Shown here: positions 53,793-63,784 of the stretch, piece by piece | Numbering within the stretch: the first letter of the stretch is position 1 | Layout of the letters: the number at the start of each line of letters is the position of its first letter | Assembly: GCF_019048525.1 (NCBI RefSeq) | Contig: NZ_CP077369.1 | Span: forward strand, 1,922,001-1,986,000 | DNA: 64,000 bases | Direction of reading: 5' to 3' | Source: Acinetobacter lwoffii | Lineage (GTDB): Bacteria > Pseudomonadota > Gammaproteobacteria > Pseudomonadales > Moraxellaceae | Program-made: the position numbers and the translations under genes | Notes under the pieces: model-generated | Databases searched by the model: none | The model's input: only the letters and a program-made list of their open reading frames with translations | What the model was told of the DNA's origin: nothing

Positions 53793-55748
53793 TTAGCCAT
53801 TTGGTCGAGTCACAATCGGGAAAATTGAATCTGGACGTTTAAACATTGCAAAGAATTTTCCAATTTTCAGTGGATTACCTTTGACTTTACTGTCTTTAGA
53901 AAGCAGGACTTTTACCCCTTCTATTTGACCTGTAATCATTTTTAGATATAAGGGCTTGGTTAAGGTTAATGTAGGGCAATCCAATGCCAAATCTTTACTT
54001 TCATCATAACGCTTAAACTGCATGACTGAGTTTTCAACCCATAATGAAAAATGCTCTTTGGTATCCGACAAAACCAGATTGATACACTGGTTTTCATTTT
54101 TTAAATTTTCCACATCTAAATTTGTCGCCATAGCTTCAAGAAATCTTTCAGTTGGTGTATGAATCAATAAATCACTCGGATCAGAAGTATTTTGTAGGGG
54201 TACATTATTTTGTAGCTCTTGAGCGCCCACCAAAAAGAAATTACGCCAAGTTGAAGCCTCAGCAGCATAGCCCAATTGACGATAAGTATTCGCCAATAAG
54301 TCTTTTGCTTGTTGGTTTTGAGGGTTATTCAACACAATATGTTTTAAAATCTCGGCAGCCCATCTATAGTCAGCTTGAGCGTAGGCATCCCGCGCATTTT
54401 TCAATGCATTGTTCTCCCCACCTGCTAACTCAATATATTTTTTTGCAACAGCTTTAGGGGGTAATGGATCTAAATTGGAAGGATGGGCATCGAACCATCC
54501 CATATAATATTGGTATACTGCTTTTACATTATGTTTTAGGGTTCCATAATAGCCATGAGCATATAGTTTTTGATCAAGTGCCGCTGGAAGCTTAATTTTT
54601 TCGGCAATTTCAGCGCCATTAAAACCAGAGTTCATATATCTCACCGTCTGATCATGCGTGAACTTATAAACATCTCGCTGGGTTTTAATAAAATCTTGAA
54701 TATTGTCATTGCCCCAGACAGGCCAATGATGCTGTGCAATCAATACATCGGATGCTTTGGCATGCTGCATTGCTTGGTCTAGATAGCCCACCCATTTTAA
54801 GGCATCACGGACTTTAGCACCCCGAAGGGTATAAAGATTATGCATGGTATGAGATAGAATTTCTGCGCCGTTATAAAGTTTCAATGATGGGATAGAGAAC
54901 GTTAATTCTGCTGGTGCTTCTGAACCCGGCACGTTATAAAACACAAAATCCAAGCCATCAACCGTCATTTTCTGTTCTGGTTGAGTGATCAGTTGTGTAG
55001 GCTCAAGGATGCCCATTTTTCCCACAGCAACAGCCTTACCTAAACCTGTATCCACCAATCCTTCCGCATTTTTAGGTAGAAAAGTTCCATACATATAAGT
55101 CGCACGACGTATCATGGCTGAACCTGCCATCACATTTTCACTGGTCGCTTCTTCCATAAAGCCTTTTGGCGCAATAATTGGAGTTTTTCTAGCGTTAATT
55201 TCTTCGCTAGAAAGAACGCCTAATGCACCACCAAAATGATCGATATGGCTATGGGTAAAGATAATGGCTGAAATTTTTTGCTCACCTAAATGCTGTCTAG
55301 CAAATTTAAGTGCTGCTTCAGCCGTTTCTTTAGAGGTTAATGTATCCACAATAATCCAGCCAGTATCACCCTGAATGATGGTCATATTTGCCAAATCAAA
55401 ACCACGAATTTGCCAAACTCGATCTGTTACTTTAAATAGCCCAACATTGTTGTTTAATTTTGCTTGTCGCCATAGAGTGGGATTAACGGTATTTGGTGCT
55501 TGATCTTGTAAAAAACTAAATGCATCAAAATCCCAGATAACATTGCCTTTCTCACTTTTAATTTGACCTGTTGGCTTGGCAATAAAGCCCTTTTGAGCCT
55601 GATTAAACTCAGTCATATCCTCTAAGTTATACTTCGCCTTATATGTATTATTTGATTCAATGACCGCTTTTTCTACTACAGTATTTGCTGCAAAAACAGA
55701 AAATGGCAGAATAAGCATCAATGAAACTGTTAAAAACTTAATTTTCAT
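53793..55748 (-). CDS. secreted linear primary alkylsulfatase (SdsA/BDS1-like)
   Basis: The ATG at 55748 follows AGGAAAG and gives 651 residues. Signal peptide MKIKFLTVSLMLILPFSVFA. Metallo-beta-lactamase domain with zinc motif THSHIDHFGG (His166, His168, Asp170, His171), a second site in NGAEILSHTMHNLYTLRG and IAQHHWPVWGN, then the alkylsulfatase dimerisation and SCP-2-like C-terminal domains (AGGENNALKNARDAYAQADY and the last ~120 residues). It hydrolyses alkyl sulfates such as SDS in the periplasm to alcohol and sulfate. It lies between two IS30 copies, with an IS3 end 20 bp upstream. Confidence 0.92.
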   Translation of the reverse strand: MKIKFLTVSLMLILPFSVFAANTVVEKAVIESNNTYKAKYNLEDMTEFNQAQKGFIAKPTGQIKSEKGNVIWDFDAFSFLQDQAPNTVNPTLWRQAKLNNNVGLFKVTDRVWQIRGFDLANMTIIQGDTGWIIVDTLTSKETAEAALKFARQHLGEQKISAIIFTHSHIDHFGGALGVLSSEEINARKTPIIAPKGFMEEATSENVMAGSAMIRRATYMYGTFLPKNAEGLVDTGLGKAVAVGKMGILEPTQLITQPEQKMTVDGLDFVFYNVPGSEAPAELTFSIPSLKLYNGAEILSHTMHNLYTLRGAKVRDALKWVGYLDQAMQHAKASDVLIAQHHWPVWGNDNIQDFIKTQRDVYKFTHDQTVRYMNSGFNGAEIAEKIKLPAALDQKLYAHGYYGTLKHNVKAVYQYYMGWFDAHPSNLDPLPPKAVAKKYIELAGGENNALKNARDAYAQADYRWAAEILKHIVLNNPQNQQAKDLLANTYRQLGYAAEASTWRNFFLVGAQELQNNVPLQNTSDPSDLLIHTPTERFLEAMATNLDVENLKNENQCINLVLSDTKEHFSLWVENSVMQFKRYDESKDLALDCPTLTLTKPLYLKMITGQIEGVKVLLSKDSKVKGNPLKIGKFFAMFKRPDSIFPIVTRPNG

Positions 55749-55768
55749 CTTCTTTCCTTTTTTTAAAT

Positions 55769-56092
55769 AGAGGTGGTCCCACATGTTTGAACAACTAAAA
55801 GCTTATTTATAAGTGATACTCTGCTCTAGTTAAGCTACCTTATTTTGTTGTGGTAGCTGGTCATAGTAAAACTCATCTGGAGTCATTTTGTCCAGACTCG
55901 AATGAGGTCGTTTCAAATTATAAAATTCAAAATATGCGTTTAATTGCTTCTTCGCATCCAAAACATTGCTGTAGGCTTTGAGATACACCTCTTCATATTT
56001 AACGCTCCGCCATAATCGTTCAACCATCACATTATCAACCCATCGACCTTTACCATCCATGCTGATTTGGATGTCATTTGATTTCAATACAT
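55769..56092 (-). mobile_element. IS3-family element, 324-bp end fragment
   Basis: Begins with the same AGAGGTGGTCCCAC end as IS3 copy 1 and matches it through the 3' end of orfB, then is cut exactly where IS30 copy B starts. The other end and orfA are missing. Confidence 0.85.
55830..56090 (-). pseudogene. 3' fragment of IS3 orfB
   Basis: Encodes the last ~86 residues (LKSNDIQISMDGKGRWVDNV to DQLPQQNKVA), nearly identical to copy 1. The upstream two thirds of the gene are lost. Confidence 0.85.
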
Positions 56093-57179
56093 GGCAGAGT
56101 AAAACTTGAAGTGCGACATAAACCACCTAATTAATTTAAAGGGTTTATGGAGTATATAAAATTGTCATACCATCATCTTAACTTTGAAGATCGTACTGCA
56201 TTAATGCTTGAGTCAAGAAAAGAAGGCTTTTCAGCCAGAAAATTTGCTGAACTCATTAAAAGACATCCTAGTACGATCTATCGTGAGCTTAAAAGAAATA
56301 GCATCAATGACGTTTATCAAGCTCGATATGCTTCTGATAACACCTTCGCTAGACGTAGACGTGGTCACAGAAAACTCAAAATCGATTCAATCCTCTGGAA
56401 ATTTATTGTTGAAGCGATCCGTTGTTTATGGTCTCCTCAGCAAATAGCAAAGCGTTTAAAGACATTTCCTGATTTGGATCAAACAATGAATGTAAGCCAT
56501 ACAACGATTTATTCAACGATACGAGCATTACCAAAGGGTGAGTTGAAAAAAGACTTATTATCCTGTCTGCGTCATGAAAATAAAAAGCGAAAAGCTAACG
56601 GTGAACCTAAAAAAGATTCTATATTACAGGATATTAAAACTATTCATGAGCGCCCAGCCGAAGTTCAAGAAAGAAAAATACCGGGTCATTGGGAAGCTGA
56701 TTTAATTAAAGGTAAAGACAATAAAAGTTCGATAGCAACACTTATTGAACGAAATACACGGCTCTGTATCTTGGCAACATTACCTGATGCAAAGGCAGAA
56801 TCAGTGCGCAAGGCTTTAACTGAAGCTCTGAAATATTTACCTGCAGAACTGCGTAAAACGTTGACCTATGACCGTGGACGCGAGATGTCAGAACATAAAA
56901 TACTCGAAGAAGATTTAGGCATAGATGTATATTTCTGTGACCCACATTCACCTTGGCAAAAAGGCACATGCGAAAATATGAATGGTTTAATTAGGCAATA
57001 TTTACCTAAAGGGATTGATTTAAATCAGGCAGATCAGCATTATTTAAATCAAGTTGCCATGTCACTGAATACTCGTCCTAGAAAGGCGTTAGATTGGCTT
57101 ACACCATTAGAGAAATTTGCTCAGCTTGTTGATTATCATATGGCTTTTGAAACTGTCGCACCTCATGTTTGAATTCGCC
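56093..57179 (+). mobile_element. IS30-family element, copy B (1087 bp)
   Basis: Same ends and length as copies A and C. Flanks differ (CAT left, CTA right), so no target duplication. It truncates the IS3 fragment. Confidence 0.88.
56147..57172 (+). CDS. IS30-family transposase (copy B)
   Basis: 341 residues, intact, same HTH and DDE motifs as copy A. It differs in a few residues (SEHKILEED for AEHKILEED; end YHMAFETVAPHV for YHKTFQTVAPHV), so it is the most diverged of the three copies. Confidence 0.92.
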   Translation: MEYIKLSYHHLNFEDRTALMLESRKEGFSARKFAELIKRHPSTIYRELKRNSINDVYQARYASDNTFARRRRGHRKLKIDSILWKFIVEAIRCLWSPQQIAKRLKTFPDLDQTMNVSHTTIYSTIRALPKGELKKDLLSCLRHENKKRKANGEPKKDSILQDIKTIHERPAEVQERKIPGHWEADLIKGKDNKSSIATLIERNTRLCILATLPDAKAESVRKALTEALKYLPAELRKTLTYDRGREMSEHKILEEDLGIDVYFCDPHSPWQKGTCENMNGLIRQYLPKGIDLNQADQHYLNQVAMSLNTRPRKALDWLTPLEKFAQLVDYHMAFETVAPHV

Positions 57180-57332
57180 CTACTAGCTCTATTAAATAAA
57201 TGCACTTAATTAGGTCGACTTAATACTCGGGTTGTCGCTTAAATGTGATTTTAGATGATTTCAAGTTTAAAATGTGTATGTAATAAAGCTGTTATGTTAT
57301 ATCAAATTAAGTAATCAGCTATATTTAAGATT

Positions 57333-58688
57333 TTATTTAATTTTATTTTTAAGCTGATCAAGAAGTTCACGTAATATAATAGGATCAATTGGAAAATTAT
57401 TATTTAAAGAGTTTTCTAAAAATTTAATGTGTGAGTTGATGACATGATTGGAAGGGGTTGTAAGTATTTTTTCTTTTAATTTATCGATTTCAGAAAGCTC
57501 ATCAAATGCTAAATTTATATATGTATCAAGAGATGTGATAGATCTGTGGCCAGTCCATTCAAGCATAATTTGTTTTAATCGATATGTATTTAATAGCATT
57601 TTTCGAAATTCATCACTATTCGTTAATTCATGTTCTAAAATTAGAGATTTAAATTTTTCTGTGATAAATCGATGGCGAAACATGTGAGCACAGACTTGGG
57701 AGGAAAGATTTGCCTCTTTGGACCAATTATTCATATAAGTAGTCAAAGTATCGGGTTGTAATGGATGGCCTGATGTGTGGGAAATAAAAATATAATCATG
57801 ATTAATGCCCTTTTTTTGCAGTATCGGATTTCTATAGTAATGAACATAAAAGCGTAAATTGAGTAAAAAAGTTCTTGAAACAGGAATTTCCCGTGTCTTA
57901 GTTAAACGATTATTTTTTAAATTTATAATTTCTAGTAAAGGTGAGTCTGATTCACTCTTTAACGCTGATCTTAGGGATTTCATGGATAGAGAGCAGACTT
58001 CTGTTCTTCTACCACCTGTATTTTCAAGTGCCTGAATAAGACACAAGTTTCTAAGTCTTAAAGGCTCATTCACTGAGTAATTTATATGATTCAAAAGTTT
58101 ATTATAATCATCGAGTGAAACAGGATAGCGTTTGCGTTGAGGTGAAGGTGGAGGGAACGAATAATGAAAATAACTCGGGGGAGACCTTAGTTTGTTATTT
58201 TCTCTAGAGACTTTTTTATTTTTACTACTTAAAGATATTTTATTATTTTTACCAATCCCAATAAAATTATTAAGATTATAAAGCTCTGCAATAAAAAAAA
58301 GAAAATTAATAGCTTGATAAGCAATACGTATAATTTGGTTATTGGATCGAACATCAGGGTCATCTTGTAAATAATCCATAAAATCGGAAAATAAATTATT
58401 GTCAAATTGTGAAAAATTTTCTATTTTCTTGCAATAAAAAGTAAATCTGATAAAGTGAGTTAAATGATTGGCAAATATTCTGTATGTGCCACCATTATAT
58501 TTTTGAGAATAACCAAATTTTAATTTATAAATAAGATATGAATTTGCTTCATAGCATGGAACACCATTAGGGTATATTAAAAAAGGTAAGGCATCAATAT
58601 TGAAAAATTTTATATCTTGTTTGGATGTGGAGAGGTAATTTGGTAATGATAAATTACTAACCATTGAATATAGTTTTTTATTTTTCAT
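57333..58688 (-). CDS. tyrosine recombinase, distal gene of the recombinase operon
   Basis: The ATG at 58688, 6-7 bases after GAGGTGG, is preferred over the ATG at 58707-58709; 451 residues. N-terminal half: core-binding region (YSQKYNGGTYRIFANHLTHF). C-terminal catalytic domain: Arg in ENTGGRRTEVCSL, His and Arg in AHMFRHRFI, His in LEWTGHRSITS, and nucleophile Tyr in LDTYINLAF. It overlaps the upstream coiled-coil gene by 11 bases. It is much more AT-rich than phage integrases in this window. It probably acts with the 741-residue recombinase upstream. Confidence 0.85.
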   Translation of the reverse strand: MKNKKLYSMVSNLSLPNYLSTSKQDIKFFNIDALPFLIYPNGVPCYEANSYLIYKLKFGYSQKYNGGTYRIFANHLTHFIRFTFYCKKIENFSQFDNNLFSDFMDYLQDDPDVRSNNQIIRIAYQAINFLFFIAELYNLNNFIGIGKNNKISLSSKNKKVSRENNKLRSPPSYFHYSFPPPSPQRKRYPVSLDDYNKLLNHINYSVNEPLRLRNLCLIQALENTGGRRTEVCSLSMKSLRSALKSESDSPLLEIINLKNNRLTKTREIPVSRTFLLNLRFYVHYYRNPILQKKGINHDYIFISHTSGHPLQPDTLTTYMNNWSKEANLSSQVCAHMFRHRFITEKFKSLILEHELTNSDEFRKMLLNTYRLKQIMLEWTGHRSITSLDTYINLAFDELSEIDKLKEKILTTPSNHVINSHIKFLENSLNNNFPIDPIILRELLDQLKNKIK

Positions 58689-59181
58689 TATAAACCACCT
58701 CATTAGCATGGTTTAATAATTTTTCAAAATATTTTAATTTGTTGTTGGTTTCATCAATAACATATTGGTTGTTTGTGCCTAAAGCTAAATTGGAAATTGT
58801 TGACTTTAGATCATATATGATTTTGATGAGTATTAAGTTATTAATTTTTAGATTATTATTCTCTGACTTTAATTCTTCAATTTTATTTTTTTTACTAGCT
58901 GGAGTTATGGTGATTGAAGATAAAGCTTTTATTCTCAAATCATTAAATTGAGTATATGTCATATTTGAATATTTATTTACGTATAATTTATGTGTATTGA
59001 GTGATAGTGAAATAATTCCATATTCGCTATTGGAGTATTTCGCTATATTTTTTTGAGATGAAATAGCGGTTTTTATATCATTGTCATTGATATAATTATT
59101 TGGCTTATTTATTATAAGTTGAAGTAAATCAATTTCAGATTGAATTGATTTTTCAACTTCATAATTATCAAATTTTTTCAT
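58678..59181 (-). CDS. small coiled-coil protein of the recombinase operon
   Basis: 167 residues, no membrane segment. A helical, Lys/Asn/Ile-rich protein with a coiled coil at about 90-130 (SKKNKIEELKSENNNLKINN). It overlaps both neighbours (ATGA upstream, 11 bp downstream), so it is made with the two recombinases. It corresponds in position and size to TnpC of Tn554 or the small third protein of recombinase-trio elements. Function is by analogy only. Confidence 0.65.
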   Translation of the reverse strand: MKKFDNYEVEKSIQSEIDLLQLIINKPNNYINDNDIKTAISSQKNIAKYSNSEYGIISLSLNTHKLYVNKYSNMTYTQFNDLRIKALSSITITPASKKNKIEELKSENNNLKINNLILIKIIYDLKSTISNLALGTNNQYVIDETNNKLKYFEKLLNHANEVVYNEK

Positions 59182-59436
59182 ATTTCATCCTTAACTATCA
59201 ATATTAGCTCAAATTCTTGAATGATATTATTGTTTTTATCTTTGGTAGTAAAAAATCTAGGTTGAAGGTCAATTATATGTTCATCAATAAGATAGTGTAT
59301 TTTGCTTGATAGCTTATTTGTAAAGTTGAAATTTTTCATGCTAGTTATTTCTAAGTCATTAACATTAAAATGATTTAATAATACTGTGCGTAAGTCTTCA
59401 ATATTTTTAACAATTGGGCCGGATATTCCTAAATAG
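59178..59436 (-). pseudogene. large tyrosine recombinase gene, 3' part
   Basis: Last ~85 codons, reading YLGISGPIVKNIEDLRTVLL to ELILIVKDEI, after the IS30 copy C insertion. It overlaps the coiled-coil gene by ATGA. The chance ATG created inside the IS end should not be taken as its start. See the parts at 60524-61147 and 62436-63784. Confidence 0.85.
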
Positions 59437-60523
59437 GGCGAATTCAAACATGAGGTGCGACAGTTTGAAAAGTCTTATGATAATCAACAAGCTGAGCAAA
59501 TTTCTCTAATGGTGTAAGCCAATCTAACGCTTTTCTAGGACGAGTATTCAGTGACATGGCAACTTGATTTAAATAATGCTGATCTGCCTGATTTAAATCA
59601 ATCCCTTTAGGTAAATATTGCCTAATTAAACCATTCATATTTTCGCATGTGCCTTTTTGCCAGGGTGAATGTGGGTCACAGAAATATACATCTATGCCTA
59701 AATCTTCTTCAAGTATTTTATGTTCTGCCATCTCGCGTCCACGGTCATAGGTCAACGTTTTACGCAGTTCTGCAGGTAAATATTTCAGAGCTTCAGTTAA
59801 AGCCTTGCGCACTGATTCTGCCTTTGCATCAGGTAATGTTGCCAAGATACAGAGCCGTGTATTTCGTTCAATAAGTGTTGCTATCGAACTTTTATTGTCT
59901 TTACCTTTAATTAAATCAGCTTCCCAATGACCCGGTATTTTTCTTTCTTGAACTTCGGCTGGGCGCTCATGAATAGTTTTAATATCCTGTAATATAGAAT
60001 CTTTTTTAGGTTCACCGTTAGCTTTTCGCTTTTTATTTTCATGACGCAGACAGGATAATAAGTCTTTTTTCAACTCACCCTTTGGTAATGCTCGTATCGT
60101 TGAATAAATCGTTGTATGGCTTACATTCATTGTTTGATCCAAATCAGGAAATGTCTTTAAACGCTTTGCTATTTGCTGAGGAGACCATAAACAACGGATC
60201 GCTTCAACAATAAATTTCCAGAGGATTGAATCGATTTTGAGTTTTCTGTGACCACGTCTACGTCTAGCGAAGGTGTTATCAGAAGCATATTGAGCTTGAT
60301 AAACGTCATTGATGCTATTTCTTTTAAGCTCACGATAGATCGTACTAGGATGTCTTTTAATGAGTTCAGCAAATTTTCTGGCTGAAAAGCCTTCTTTTCT
60401 TGACTCAAGCATTAATGCAGTACGATCTTCAAAGTTAAGATGATGGTATGACAATTTTATATACTCCATAAACCCTTTAAATTAATTAGGTGGTTTATGT
60501 CGCACTTCAAGTTTTACTCTGCC
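59437..60523 (-). mobile_element. IS30-family element, copy C (1087 bp)
   Basis: Inverted orientation relative to A and B. Flanked by TAG (59434-59436 and 60524-60526), a clean 3-bp target duplication. Removing it and one repeat restores the recombinase frame. Confidence 0.92.
59444..60469 (-). CDS. IS30-family transposase (copy C)
   Basis: 341 residues, intact. It differs from copy A at one visible position (YQAQYAS for YQARYAS), indicating very recent movement. Confidence 0.93.
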   Translation of the reverse strand: MEYIKLSYHHLNFEDRTALMLESRKEGFSARKFAELIKRHPSTIYRELKRNSINDVYQAQYASDNTFARRRRGHRKLKIDSILWKFIVEAIRCLWSPQQIAKRLKTFPDLDQTMNVSHTTIYSTIRALPKGELKKDLLSCLRHENKKRKANGEPKKDSILQDIKTIHERPAEVQERKIPGHWEADLIKGKDNKSSIATLIERNTRLCILATLPDAKAESVRKALTEALKYLPAELRKTLTYDRGREMAEHKILEEDLGIDVYFCDPHSPWQKGTCENMNGLIRQYLPKGIDLNQADQHYLNQVAMSLNTRPRKALDWLTPLEKFAQLVDYHKTFQTVAPHV

Positions 60524-61147
60524 TAGGCTTCAGTAATTGTGTGAGATTTTACGCCATTAAGAACGCTGCCTGTTAATGGTTCAGTAATATAATGATATAA
60601 ATGTTCAATATCAGTATGACCGAGGAAGTGACGTAATGTATCTAAGCCATCAAAGCTTTTTGACCAGAAAAATATCATTGCAAAAAAACGTCTTAATTGA
60701 TGTTGGCGTATATAATATCTCCTATATTCATTTGGTGAGTATTCTATTTTTTTTGTTTGAAAATAATCACAAAATAAATTTAATAAGTTGCTATAGTTTC
60801 CAGTCGATAACTTTTTCCATGTATTTCTACTATAAGAATAGTTATTTATCAAATTAATATCTGAAAGTGTAGAAAAATTATTTTCTAATATGATTTCATT
60901 AAAATTTTTAAGTTTATAAATGATTTTTGCTATGATGCTTGGTATAGGTCTTGACATCTTTTCACGATGAAAATTAATGCCACCAACACCACTTTTTCGA
61001 TTATCAAATATAACTTCAAATTCTTTGAATTCTGTTATTAATGGATCAAAATTCTGAGGTAATAAACAATCTAATGGGTGTAAATCAATAATTTCTGAGT
61101 TGCGTCTAGCAGTGATCGCTCCTAATGCAACTAATATAGATGCTAAT
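60524..61147 (-). pseudogene. large tyrosine recombinase gene, middle part
   Basis: Open frame between two IS elements with no native start. It holds the catalytic residues: Arg in VALGAITARRNSEIIDLHP, His/Arg in YIRQHQLRRFFA, His in LRHFLGHTDIEHL and the presumed nucleophile Tyr in HLYHYITEP. The ATG at 60957 is internal (the frame is open for a further 60 codons upstream). Confidence 0.85.
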
Positions 61148-61217
61148 TAATGTGGTTCCGTTAATTAGACCACTCAATCTAGTTTTATAAGTGATAAATC
61201 CGCTCTAAATATTTAAA

Positions 61218-62045
61218 TTATGCTGCCATTACTTTTAGTAAATGTTGATCATAAAATTCATTTGGTGTTGCCTTATTCAAACTTGAATGAGGACGTATCA
61301 TGTTATAAAAATCCAAATATTCAGCAATTGATAGTTTCGCTTGTTTAACCGTATCGTAAGCCTTCAAATAGACTTCCTCATGCTTCACGCTGCGCCATAA
61401 ACGCTCAATCATTACATTATCCATCCATCGTCCTTTCCCATCCATACTGATACGGATATTTCGCAATTTTAACTCATTCAAAAATGCCTCGCTTGTGAAT
61501 TGACTGCCTTGGTCTGTATTAAACACCTCTGGACAACCATATTTCACAATTGCTTCTTGCAACGCATCTATGCAAAAGTCTGTTTCCATACTGATCGATA
61601 CTCGATGAGCCAGTACTTTACGACTATGCCAATCTATAATTGCACACAGATAGACAAAGCCTTTAGCCATAGGAATGTACGTGATATCTGTACACCAGAC
61701 TTGATTAGAGTGATCGATGACCATGTTTTTCAACAGATATGGGAAAATACGGTGTGCAAGATTAGGCTTACTGGTATTGGGTTTTGGATACAAGGCATGT
61801 ATTCCCATCAAGCGCATTAAACGTCGGACTTTACGCCGACCTATTTGATGTCCTTGACGCTGTAGCATATCTCGTATCATTCGACTGCCCATAAATGGGT
61901 AGTCGAGATGAATTTCATCGATCAGACGCATCAAACTCAAATCAGTTGATGAAATCTCTTTGGGCTTGTAATACAACGTACTGCGATTGATTTGAATCAA
62001 TTGCGATTGTTGTCGTACCGAAAGTTGATGGGTCTTATCGATCAT
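61218..62045 (-). CDS. IS3-family transposase OrfB (second type)
   Basis: 275 residues. HTH_21-like start (DYPFMGSRMIRDMLQRQGHQ) and DDE motifs VWCTDITYIPMAKGFVYLCA, FNTDQGSQFTSEAF and MIERLWRSVKHEEVYLK. Overlaps orfA as ATGA beside a run of six A, a likely -1 frameshift site. Confidence 0.92.
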   Translation of the reverse strand: MIDKTHQLSVRQQSQLIQINRSTLYYKPKEISSTDLSLMRLIDEIHLDYPFMGSRMIRDMLQRQGHQIGRRKVRRLMRLMGIHALYPKPNTSKPNLAHRIFPYLLKNMVIDHSNQVWCTDITYIPMAKGFVYLCAIIDWHSRKVLAHRVSISMETDFCIDALQEAIVKYGCPEVFNTDQGSQFTSEAFLNELKLRNIRISMDGKGRWMDNVMIERLWRSVKHEEVYLKAYDTVKQAKLSIAEYLDFYNMIRPHSSLNKATPNEFYDQHLLKVMAA

Positions 62046-62347
62046 TTTTTGCCGCTCAGCTGCCCTATTTTTCTGAGCGCACCTTCTAAAAAATCAATTT
62101 GCAATGCCTGATGTCCTATCTTGGCATGTAGAGCTTTGAGGTCAATCTCTGGTTCTTGTTGTGCTGTTGGTCGTGAAAAAATATTGACTGATTGCTCAAG
62201 CAGTTGATTTTTCCAATCAATTATTTGGTTTTGATGTAAGTCGAATTGAGTAGAAAGTTCAGCGAGTGTGTGGTCGCCTTTAATTGCTGCGAGAGCAACT
62301 TTAACTTTAAACTCTGCTGAATGATTACGACGTTTTCTTCGTGTCAT
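62042..62347 (-). CDS. IS3-family transposase OrfA (second type)
   Basis: The ATG at 62347 follows GGAG by 6 bases; 101 residues. HTH region NHSAEFKVKVALAAIKGDHT and LAELSTQFDLHQNQIIDWKN, then a zipper-like end (HAKIGHQALQIDFLEGALRK). Confidence 0.9.
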   Translation of the reverse strand: MTRRKRRNHSAEFKVKVALAAIKGDHTLAELSTQFDLHQNQIIDWKNQLLEQSVNIFSRPTAQQEPEIDLKALHAKIGHQALQIDFLEGALRKIGQLSGKK

Positions 62348-62435
62348 GGTTGACTCCAAAAACAAGCATTTCCCATGCTTATTGGGGAGTAGATTATCAC
62401 TTATAGGCGTGGTCTAAAATCCTATACCCACATCA

Positions 62436-63784
62436 AATAGAATATTGTAAAAATCAATAAATCCATGATTGCTACGTAAATTTATAAAATAATTTTCATC
62501 TTTAGGTATTTTTAACTCTTTAATACCTATTTTCTTTAATGTGCTTGGAAAATTTGAACTGTTATAAAAATCATTAAAATTGCCTTTTTTATTTTTGATG
62601 AATAAAGAATATTTAAAAATTGTATCAAGCAAGATATCTAAATATTTATGAATAAATTCAAAAGAATCACGTATAGCTTTAAAAGTTACATCAGCAGGCA
62701 GTGTTGCAAATCTCCCCAAATCTTTTAAAGGGGTTATTTTATTTATTCTTTTCACTCCGATAGTATTAAAGTTAGAAATATTGATTTGAGCACAATCATT
62801 TTGAGAGTGGACAAATACAATTTTTTTTAAGTTCTTTATTTGAGATTGAAGGTCTTGGTATGAATAGTATTCTTCATCACTAGTCGTGTAAGGAAGACTT
62901 AAGTATTCTGTTTTAGCTGTGTCTTCGATTAAGTTTAATTGCTGTAAAGTAAAAGGTTGTTGGTTAAATACGATGATGCGATCCTCAAGAGATTTAATGA
63001 AAAAATTTTTTTTTACTTTATTGGGATTATATGTAGAGTAACCTTCATTACAATAAAGCCAGTATTTTGATTTTCTTAGCTCTTCTAATGTTAGGTCAAG
63101 TTCATCATTATGGTTATTATTGATGAAGAAAGGATATTTCTCTTCAAATTTAATTACATCATTTATATCTATTTCTTTAATTTTTTCTTTTAAAAAATCT
63201 GTTACAAATATATTGTAATTAATTGATGCATTGATTTTTCCATTGTTTGAAATATTGACCAGATAATCGACTATGTAGTCTTCATTAATCTTATTTAAAC
63301 CATATTTGCTTAATTCTAAAATATTAGAATTAATCAAAATAGAATTTATAAAGTAAATTATATTTGTTAAATTAATGCTGATGGTTTGAGTTTTTAATAA
63401 AAATCCTTCATTGTAAATAGGATGGCTTTGAATGCAAAGCCAGTATTTGAAGGTGTTTAGTATGTTTGGTCTTTCTGTTAGTAAAATATTATTATCAATT
63501 TTGATTTTATTGAAGTTGACTGTTATTATTGCTTTATTTAATTTAATCATCCATATATTTGATTCAAATTTTGTATTATCATAAAACCAAACAGGATTTC
63601 TTACATCTGATAGCTTTAAATTGTGTATGGTGGATGTTTTTTCAAAAGATTTTTCAATTAATCCATAATTATTGGGGTTGCGTATTATCTCATTCTTTAA
63701 TAAAGTGAGTTCTTTCTTTGACATGGTTTCTATATTTTTATTAGGGTCAGATAAAATATCTTTTAATTTATTATTTACTATCAT
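62436..63784 (-). pseudogene. large tyrosine recombinase gene, 5' part
   Basis: Starts at the ATG at 63784, overlapping the upstream gene by 14 bases. It encodes about 450 residues of the N-terminal region, AT-rich and helical, with SFEFIHKYLDILLDTIFKYS and GFIDFYNIL just before the IS3 insertion. Joined to the middle and 3' parts (2226 bp in total) it gives one 741-residue protein without stops. The size and layout suit the larger recombinase of Tn554-like or gamma-mobile-trio elements. Confidence 0.85.

Larger units (their letters stand above)
61148..62435 (-). mobile_element. IS3-family insertion sequence of a second type (1288 bp)
   Basis: Ends TAATGTGG and, inverted, TGATGTGG, each leading to TAGACCAC further in. 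Flanked by AAT (61145-61147 and 62436-62438). Carries orfA and orfB. Its proteins are clearly different from IS3 copy 1. Confidence 0.82.

Noticed and set aside
54152..54782. Plus-strand open frames opposite the alkylsulfatase gene
   Set aside because: Antisense shadows without ribosome sites; the minus-strand protein has full family motifs across the region.
59178..59447. Independent 89-residue protein starting at 59447
   Set aside because: Its first codons come from the IS30 end; the native part is the recombinase C-terminus.
60523..60957. Independent 144-residue protein starting at the ATG at 60957
   Set aside because: The frame stays open upstream to the IS3 element and contains the catalytic Arg region; it is the middle part of the interrupted recombinase.
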